From the NCBI GenBank assembly GCA_013003715.1, contig JABDIN010000049.1, positions 1 to 37,753 of the forward strand: a DNA stretch of 37,753 nucleotides, read 5' to 3'. Made by a program: the position numbers and the translations under genes. The notes below the pieces were generated by a model. It had not been told where the DNA came from, searched no databases, and saw nothing but the letters and a program-made list of their open reading frames with translations. Below are positions 32,488 to 37,753 of this stretch, one piece after another (position 1 is the first letter of the stretch; every line of letters begins with the position of its first letter). The DNA is from Desulfobacteraceae bacterium (GTDB taxonomy: Bacteria > Desulfobacterota > Desulfobacteria > Desulfobacterales > Desulfosarcinaceae).

Positions 32488-33912
32488 ATGCTGAATTCGG
32501 AGAAATGGTTCGTGAGTGCGCTTCTGTTCTTGAGTTTGTCCATCGGTCCCATGAATTGCTCGAATGGCGGAAACAACGGGACAACACCGGCCGATGACCC
32601 CGTTCCCGACGATGGGACAGTGCCCGCCAACCGGTTGATGTCCACGAATTTTTCCTATCAGGGGGCTTTCCGCCTGCCGGATGATTTCAACTGGGGGGCA
32701 CTGGGGTTGTCCTATCACCCGAATGGCGATGGGGGGTCCGGTTCCCTGTTCATTACCGGATTCCAGGGACTGCTCGACGGATCCGGTGACCCCTGTGACG
32801 AGGGCAGTACCGGATGCAATGCCTACTTTGCCGAGGTGTCCCTGCCAGCACCGGTGAAAGCCGATAATTGGGAAGACCTGCCGAGCACATCTTTCATACG
32901 AGGAATGACCGTTTTCGACGGCGGCCTTGTCGAGACCGTCAATGAGGCCCATAGCTTTAACAGTGGAATCGAATTTGTACCCCGGCAGGGTTCTCAGACA
33001 GCCGATAAATTATACGGTTCTCTCAATGAATGGTATCCCGAAGGAGATTTCGGCGATGACTCCTTTCCCACCATCTGGTTCAGCGACCTGGATGGAACCC
33101 ATCCGCGAGGCGTGTTTCACGTGGGTCCTGATGCGCCCCCTTACCATGGCATCAAGGTGGGGGCCTACCTGTTCAGCGCGCCCCAGGGTTATGCGGACCA
33201 GTACCTGGGTGGGCGTACGCTGATCACCGGCCGGTCACGGGGCACGGCACCGCCGGGCTCGCCGGGTCTCGACGGCGAGGGCAGTATCGCCGGCGGCTCC
33301 CAGGGCCCTGTGCTGATCGCCTTCCAACCCTGGCAGACCGACGACCCTGCCGGTGACCTGGATGCCTTACCCATGCTCTATTACCGCGTCAAATACCCCG
33401 GATGCGCGGGACCGGATATCGGTGTGGGCGGCCAGTCCGTAAACTGCGACCTGCCCGATTTCAGCATGTGCGACGACTGGACCGGGGCGGCCTTCCTGCA
33501 GGCCGGGGACCGCGCGGCCATCGCCATCGTGGGGCTGAAGGGCGCCACCAATTGCTACTATTGTGGTGATCCCAGTGGCAGTTCGGAATGCCCCACTACC
33601 CCGCTTGCCGGTGAGTGCGACCTTACATGCAACGAGGACCGTGGCTATCACTGCGGTCCGTACCGGCGCCAGGTCCTGCTGTACGACACTGAGGAATTGG
33701 GCCGTGCCGCCACGGGCAGCACCGATCCGTGGAGTGTTCAGCCTTATGTGGTCTGGGAGCCGGGTGAGCTCTACCTGCCCAATCCCAGTTGTGAAAACAT
33801 GGGGGGAATGGCTTTTGATCGAACCGGCGGCCGCATGTTCATCACCGAGCGGGGTCTCGGGGCGGGTGACATGAACGCCGCCGTGGTGCACGTCTGGACA
33901 GTAACGCCCTGA
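32488..33912 (+). CDS. Secreted cysteine-rich lipoprotein, unknown function
   Basis: The 474-residue product starts at ATG 32488 with AAGGGAG seven bases before. It opens with a signal sequence ending GPMNCSNGG; Cys24 is a possible lipid site although the lipobox is not ideal. An acidic Pro/Asp linker follows. The main body is Gly/Asp/Pro-rich with repeated strand-loop patterns (GALGLSYHPNGDGGSGSLFITGF, GGMAFDRTGGRMFITERGLG), as in beta-propeller-like secreted proteins, and has a cysteine-rich insert at about 353-394. I do not recognise a named family. It lies 22 bases after the caspase stop and may share its transcript. A link between them, for example a surface sensor, is inference. Confidence 0.7.
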   Translation: MLNSEKWFVSALLFLSLSIGPMNCSNGGNNGTTPADDPVPDDGTVPANRLMSTNFSYQGAFRLPDDFNWGALGLSYHPNGDGGSGSLFITGFQGLLDGSGDPCDEGSTGCNAYFAEVSLPAPVKADNWEDLPSTSFIRGMTVFDGGLVETVNEAHSFNSGIEFVPRQGSQTADKLYGSLNEWYPEGDFGDDSFPTIWFSDLDGTHPRGVFHVGPDAPPYHGIKVGAYLFSAPQGYADQYLGGRTLITGRSRGTAPPGSPGLDGEGSIAGGSQGPVLIAFQPWQTDDPAGDLDALPMLYYRVKYPGCAGPDIGVGGQSVNCDLPDFSMCDDWTGAAFLQAGDRAAIAIVGLKGATNCYYCGDPSGSSECPTTPLAGECDLTCNEDRGYHCGPYRRQVLLYDTEELGRAATGSTDPWSVQPYVVWEPGELYLPNPSCENMGGMAFDRTGGRMFITERGLGAGDMNAAVVHVWTVTP

Positions 33913-33925
33913 TGCCATAAGCCGG

Positions 33926-33983
33926 TCACCCGGAGGCCCCGGAGATTTTGCACGACCGATTTTACGCATCGGCCTCCGGGTGA
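33926..33983. terminator. Bidirectional hairpin between convergent genes
   Basis: TCACCCGGAGGCC (33926-33938) and GGCCTCCGGGTGA (33971-33983) form a 13-bp stem with a loop of about 32 bases. No strong T-run follows either side. It lies between the convergent stops at 33912 and 34001. Confidence 0.6.
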
Positions 33984-34000
33984 ATAAACTACAACAGTGG

Positions 34001-34888
34001 TTATTGTGGGATCTGATCTGAACCAGATTTATCCCGGACGACAGACGCTCGATCCGCTATCTTGCAATCGTATTGAGTCAGGTTGAAAGAGATAAAGCGC
34101 AGATAGGTCCGGGTGATTTTAGACCATGTCCAAAGGGCCAGCAGGGAGATGGAAACACCGGCGACACAAAGCAATGCAGCCGGTTGTCGTTCCGCCGAAA
34201 TGGCAAAAATACCGATGGTAATCGCGGAGCTGATCAGCATCAGGGCAAAAGGAAAAATACCGACACACATCTTGATCCAGGCTTTTTTCAATTGTTTTTC
34301 TCTCGCGGCGACATCTGTGTAGAGATTTGCTGTTTTCGGCAGAACGTGTTTTTTGATGGCGGAAAGCCGTATCGCCCCTATGATGAGCAGCAGGTTCACC
34401 AGAACGGATGCATGGGGCCACATAACCGAATCCGTCCATGCTGTTGTGCCGGAAAGGTTTTCAGGAAACAAGTGGAGCGCGATCCCCAGACATGCCGGCA
34501 GGCCCAACACACCGAGGCCTCGACTGGTGCGTATCCGGCTGCGCAACGACTCCATCCAATCCATCCGGCCGTCACTGGCGCTGCGCAGACAGTACTCCAA
34601 GGCGTCTTGGGGGAACGGGTCTTTTTCCAGACCCGATGTTCCGTTTTTCAGAATCCGGTCCGCTGTTTGCAACCGCAGCCATTGTTCCACCGGCGCCAGA
34701 ACCGTATCGGCTGCTTTATCAAAAACGACCCCGAAAAGATAAGCCGTGCCCAGTATGGCTGCCATTCCTTTTGCATCCGACAGCCCGGCGGCAAGGGACG
34801 TAAACGGTAAAAAGGGCAACGCAAATGCGCAAAGCGCCAGCAATCCCGCCAGGACATGTTCAATGGCGACTTCGGCCGTTCTCATCAT
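34001..34888 (-). CDS. Multi-pass membrane protein, unknown function
   Basis: The 295-residue product has about six hydrophobic helices: a pair near 10-55, one near 125-140, one near 160-178 and a pair near 210-255. A cytoplasmic-looking segment (75-120) between them contains DALEYCLRSASDGRMDWMESLRSRIRTSRG. I do not recognise the family. Its start overlaps the Nudix stop by four bases (ATGA), so it is the second gene of a two-gene operon. A role in nucleotide signalling with the Nudix enzyme is possible but unsupported. Confidence 0.7.
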   Translation of the reverse strand: MMRTAEVAIEHVLAGLLALCAFALPFLPFTSLAAGLSDAKGMAAILGTAYLFGVVFDKAADTVLAPVEQWLRLQTADRILKNGTSGLEKDPFPQDALEYCLRSASDGRMDWMESLRSRIRTSRGLGVLGLPACLGIALHLFPENLSGTTAWTDSVMWPHASVLVNLLLIIGAIRLSAIKKHVLPKTANLYTDVAAREKQLKKAWIKMCVGIFPFALMLISSAITIGIFAISAERQPAALLCVAGVSISLLALWTWSKITRTYLRFISFNLTQYDCKIADRASVVRDKSGSDQIPQ

Positions 34889-35295
34889 TCCTGTTCCTTG
34901 CGGCTGTTGATCAATGCGGCGGCTTCCCGCAGCACTTGGCGGGCATCATCAAAGCTTAACCGTTGCAAGGCGGGTTGCGCTTCCTCCCATAACAGGTCCC
35001 GACCTTCAACAGCCGCCCCATAGCCGGTTTCACGCATCAGAAAATATTGGACAATCACCTGCTCATCGACTTTTGTGTATCTGGTGGCCGACAGTTTTGA
35101 AATGATTTCACCGGTGACGCCGGCTTCCTCTTCAAGCTCACGCATGGCGGCGTCCTCCGGCGTTTCACCGGGTTCGATGTGGCCTTTGGGCAGTACCCAG
35201 TTCAGGCCGTCCGAAGATGAAATAATTAGGAACAGAATTTGACCGCCGTATGTGCGAAAGGTCACTGCACCGGCATGGGTGGTTTCTTTTTCCAT
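34885..35295 (-). CDS. Nudix hydrolase
   Basis: The 136-residue product has the full Nudix box from Gly38 to Val60 (GHIEPGETPEDAA, then RELEEEAGV). The Arg-Glu and Glu-Glu residues that bind the metal are present. It hydrolyses a nucleoside diphosphate linked to another group; the short N-terminus and WVLPKGH suit a diadenosine-polyphosphate or (d)NTP-type member, but the substrate is unknown. It is translationally coupled to the membrane protein gene downstream. A run of residues ending REAAALINSRKEQE follows the fold. Confidence 0.9.
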   Translation of the reverse strand: MEKETTHAGAVTFRTYGGQILFLIISSSDGLNWVLPKGHIEPGETPEDAAMRELEEEAGVTGEIISKLSATRYTKVDEQVIVQYFLMRETGYGAAVEGRDLLWEEAQPALQRLSFDDARQVLREAAALINSRKEQE

Positions 35296-35487
35296 GTGAT
35301 TCTCTGACGATGGTCGTGTTTGGAGTTTATGGGGTCGCCTGTGGAAATAAACGATTTAACATCACTGCACCCACAACTATGCGGATTGGACAGGTTCATG
35401 TCAATATATTTATATCCGATGATAACGCCTTGATTTGTATCGATTTGGGGTGACGTTGAACGGCTAATTGCTCTCGGAAAAGGCGGA

Positions 35488-35835
35488 TCACTTGTCTTTC
35501 TGCGGGATCTCGGAGACATCAAAGCCTTTGGCCCTCAATATGGGCAGCATGTTCCTTGGCGCAACCGCCTCGACGATGATACCACCGGCCAGGGATTTTT
35601 CATCGGCCGGTTGGTCGGGATCCGGCCGCACCCGTATGATATCGATGAGCATGGCTCGCAATTGGTTGAGCGAACCCGGCGATGAGGTGCGGATGAGGAC
35701 CATCGTCAACACGGAATCGGCGTCGGCGGCAGCACTCCCCTCGGGTTGGCGCGTGGCCGGCGCATCGGCACAAACAGGGGCAATGCCGAAAATGGCAATG
35801 GTAAAGAGTACGATTATGTCCACGAACCTGTACAT
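35488..35835 (-). CDS. Small periplasmic hypothetical protein
   Basis: The 115-residue product has a Sec signal peptide (about 1-23, ending CADA). The mature part is about 90 residues: SVLTMVLIRTSSPGSLNQLRAMLIDIIRVRP, then a strand-helix-strand pair with GGIIVEAVAPRNMLPILRAKGF. The fold looks ferredoxin-like, but I know no matching family. It lies alone between a Nudix-operon promoter region and the hairpin at 35899. GC-rich and possibly also read on the other strand, which I discount. Confidence 0.6.
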   Translation of the reverse strand: MYRFVDIIVLFTIAIFGIAPVCADAPATRQPEGSAAADADSVLTMVLIRTSSPGSLNQLRAMLIDIIRVRPDPDQPADEKSLAGGIIVEAVAPRNMLPILRAKGFDVSEIPQKDK

Positions 35836-35898
35836 GGTCGGATAGCGTCCTGAATTTAAAAAACACCAGACCTTTTCCCGGCAGATCTGATGATGGAT

Positions 35899-35928
35899 GG
35901 CGGGGGCTCTATTTTACAAGCCCCCGCC
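35899..35928. terminator. GC-rich hairpin, probable terminator
   Basis: GGCGGGGGCT (35899-35908) and AGCCCCCGCC (35919-35928) form a perfect 10-bp stem with a ten-base loop. It lies between the M14-like gene stop at 36033 and the next gene on the same strand. No pronounced T-run follows. Confidence 0.6.
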
Positions 35929-36032
35929 GTTGTATTGCTTTCCGGATCGATTTTTCCCAGTTGCGGAACAGGTGATTGTCGCGCCGCACCCCGGATCAAT
36001 CCATATTCCTTTTATTGCTGGACACCGGTTAA

Positions 36033-37753
36033 TCAGGGGCCGGTGGGCAGCAGGTACTGCATTACCCTATCCATGACCGCGGTGCGGTTGTCCGAGGTAT
36101 CGATGGCTTCAAAGCCAAAACCCAGATAGACAGAGTCCGCCGTCCGCATGGCAGGGCCTTCCGGAAAACCGGCGTTGGTGATACGCTCCCAGTTATTGAA
36201 GGAGTTGCTGCCCGGCGGAACACTGGCCGCCCAGCCACCCAGGCCGGCTTCAAAATCCTCCAGTGGTTGTCCGGAGATTTCGATGTCCTCCACAAATACG
36301 CCCAGATTCTGCACTGCCCAATCGCTGGCGTAGCTTAGGTAAATCTCCACCGTTTTACCGGCATAGGCCGACAAATCCATGACCACCTGCCGCCAGCCAT
36401 CGCTGCCGCCGGTAAAGGCGTTCCATTCGCCGGAGGTTCCTGATGGATTGCAGTCCGCATCCATATAGTGGGCCAGGAACGGATGGATTTCGTTCACCCA
36501 TCCATCAGCGTTCGTGCAGCTAAAGCCGGTATCCGTTGTCGTCAGGCCGTTGAGATCCGGCAGGGTGGTCCAGTTATCCGTTCCGGCCTCCACAATCTCG
36601 ACAAACGCATAGTCCCAGTCGGATTCTATGTCATAGGATACCCAGAATGTTAACTCCGGATTTCCATCGGGGAGTGTAATGGTTCGGCCCAGACGCTTAA
36701 AAGCCCTGTCGGCTATCTGGCTGTAAACATAGTATTCCCCGGAAATCGGGTCGAAAGGCCCACCGGGACGGTCATACCGCGCGGCAACGGTACCTTCGAA
36801 GTGAGGCAGAAAATAGTTGGTGGACAAAAATGAACTGGGAGCTCCCTGATTGTCGGCACCGCTGCCCCCCTGAATCCTGAAATTCAGTCCATCGAAGACC
36901 GGGTCACCTGCCTGACCCCTGACATCAAACGGATCACCGTTGTCCGGATTTATGCCCCCGGAATCAATGTCCAGATAGGCACCTAAATTATATTGAAACA
37001 GATCATCGGGAAGCTCATCAAACTGGCCGTAAACCGCCGAGATATAGGCCAGGTCCTGCCCGGTGACGAACAATTTGCCGTTGGAGTAGTTCAAAAAATC
37101 CCTGAATGCGACGGATTCATCCGCGTGCGTGGACATTCTATCGGGCACGGTCGCCCAATAATCGTCGCCGGAATACCAGATGGCGACTTTATAGTGAGAC
37201 AGCACTTCGGTGTGGGACGGTACGCCCTGGAGGTCGACATTCCAAATATCATAGGCATAACCGGCCGCGTCCAGTGCCGCGGTATAAAAATGCAGGTAGT
37301 TGGGGCCGCTTGGGTCATCATACACCGGATATTCCCCGGTGTAATCCTCCCCCGCCACCAAAAGGATGGGATTGCCGGTGACGCTGGGCACATTGTATTG
37401 ATAGGGACCCAACTGGTTTGTGCGGGACCTTATCTTGTAACTTACGGTGTCTCCGGCCACTTGGCCTTTGATCTCAGCCGTATAGCGGGTATAGAACAGA
37501 CCCGGAGCATCGTTGTAGTATCTACCGAAGCCCTCCTCCAGGCGAATCCTTTCCCAGTCACCGCCGTTTATTTGATAATAAAGATTTGGCCGGGTCCCTT
37601 TTCGGCCCACCACCTCGATCATCTGGTCCGATCCATAGGACACCGTGACCGGCGTATGGTTGATGTCTTCGGCGGCGATGCCCACCGGTGATTTCGGCCG
37701 TTCCGGATGCCGGGCGCTCTCGGCGACGGAAAGTGCAAATTCCAGGCTGTCAT
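36033..37753 (-). CDS. Secreted M14-type zinc carboxypeptidase, C-terminal part (5' end outside window)
   Basis: The frame is open to the window edge and ends at a TGA (36035-36033). The first visible residues, FALSVAESARHPERPKSPVG, then VTVSYGSDQMIEV and LYYQINGG, match the accessory domains after the catalytic domain of carboxypeptidase T-like M14 enzymes. Further on come an LLVAGEDYTG sandwich domain (about 130-300) and a lectin-like or immune-inhibitor-A-like domain (GRTITLPDGNPELTFWVSYDIE, FTGGSDGWRQVVMDLSAYAGK, AVQNLGVFVEDIEI). No zinc-binding motif is present in the window, so catalysis cannot be confirmed. The protein is very probably extracellular; a role in degrading peptides fits the other secreted genes. 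M6-type peptidase is an alternative. Confidence 0.65.
   Translation of the reverse strand, partial: DSLEFALSVAESARHPERPKSPVGIAAEDINHTPVTVSYGSDQMIEVVGRKGTRPNLYYQINGGDWERIRLEEGFGRYYNDAPGLFYTRYTAEIKGQVAGDTVSYKIRSRTNQLGPYQYNVPSVTGNPILLVAGEDYTGEYPVYDDPSGPNYLHFYTAALDAAGYAYDIWNVDLQGVPSHTEVLSHYKVAIWYSGDDYWATVPDRMSTHADESVAFRDFLNYSNGKLFVTGQDLAYISAVYGQFDELPDDLFQYNLGAYLDIDSGGINPDNGDPFDVRGQAGDPVFDGLNFRIQGGSGADNQGAPSSFLSTNYFLPHFEGTVAARYDRPGGPFDPISGEYYVYSQIADRAFKRLGRTITLPDGNPELTFWVSYDIESDWDYAFVEIVEAGTDNWTTLPDLNGLTTTDTGFSCTNADGWVNEIHPFLAHYMDADCNPSGTSGEWNAFTGGSDGWRQVVMDLSAYAGKTVEIYLSYASDWAVQNLGVFVEDIEISGQPLEDFEAGLGGWAASVPPGSNSFNNWERITNAGFPEGPAMRTADSVYLGFGFEAIDTSDNRTAVMDRVMQYLLPTGP

Noticed and set aside
36993-37691. 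Plus-strand open frame of 232 codons
   Set aside because: It is antisense to the M14-like gene, whose protein is clearly recognisable.

Overview
The window looks like accessory chromosome from a Gram-negative, probably anaerobic or micro-aerotolerant bacterium. I would guess a Desulfobacterota (deltaproteobacterial) sulfate-reducer relative. The grounds are secreted lipoproteins and Sec signal peptides, a selenocysteine peroxiredoxin beside a PerR-type regulator and KatG, CcdA/thioredoxin genes, a C_GCAxxG_C_C protein, and many decayed REP-associated tyrosine transposase (RAYT) copies. The assignment is inference; there is no rRNA or other core marker here.

Left part (1-14.9 kb): a patchwork of mobile-element debris and small accessory cassettes. 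In order it holds a frameshifted IS66 transposase, RAYT scraps, a Fic-type AMP transferase, a periplasmic redox operon (SurA-like/thioredoxin fusion, thioredoxin, CcdA and a broken rhodanese), more RAYT scraps, a hipBA toxin-antitoxin pair, an EamA exporter divergent from an AraC/Ada-type DNA repair gene, a decayed RAYT with solo copies of its two ends scattered nearby, a MITE-like element, a C_GCAxxG_C_C protein, a possible RelE-like protein and a decayed AAA/DUF4143 ATPase.

Middle (15.1-18.6 kb): a peroxide-defence operon on the minus strand in the order perR, katG, prxU, with Fur/PerR-like 7-1-7 operators before perR and before katG. The peroxiredoxin has an in-frame TGA exactly at the peroxidatic cysteine codon, followed by a SECIS-like hairpin with a GGTC loop. 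I read it as one selenoprotein gene, not two fragments.

Right part (18.7-37.75 kb): secreted or envelope proteins (a DUF4091-like glycoside hydrolase with a fibronectin III domain, a lipoprotein with eleven 27-residue YD/calcium-type repeats, an amino-acid-type solute-binding protein, an MFS exporter, and the C-terminal half of an M14-type carboxypeptidase), small enzymes (SRPBCC, an atypical SDR, a Nudix hydrolase), a membrane protein with a histidine-kinase-like dimerisation helix but no ATPase domain, and an EACC1-caspase pair. The caspase is membrane-anchored, carries a duplicated coiled-coil module, and is followed at 22 bp by a secreted lipoprotein gene. This is the best candidate here for an uncharacterised conflict or programmed-death system. 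A 100-bp near-perfect palindrome lies upstream of it.
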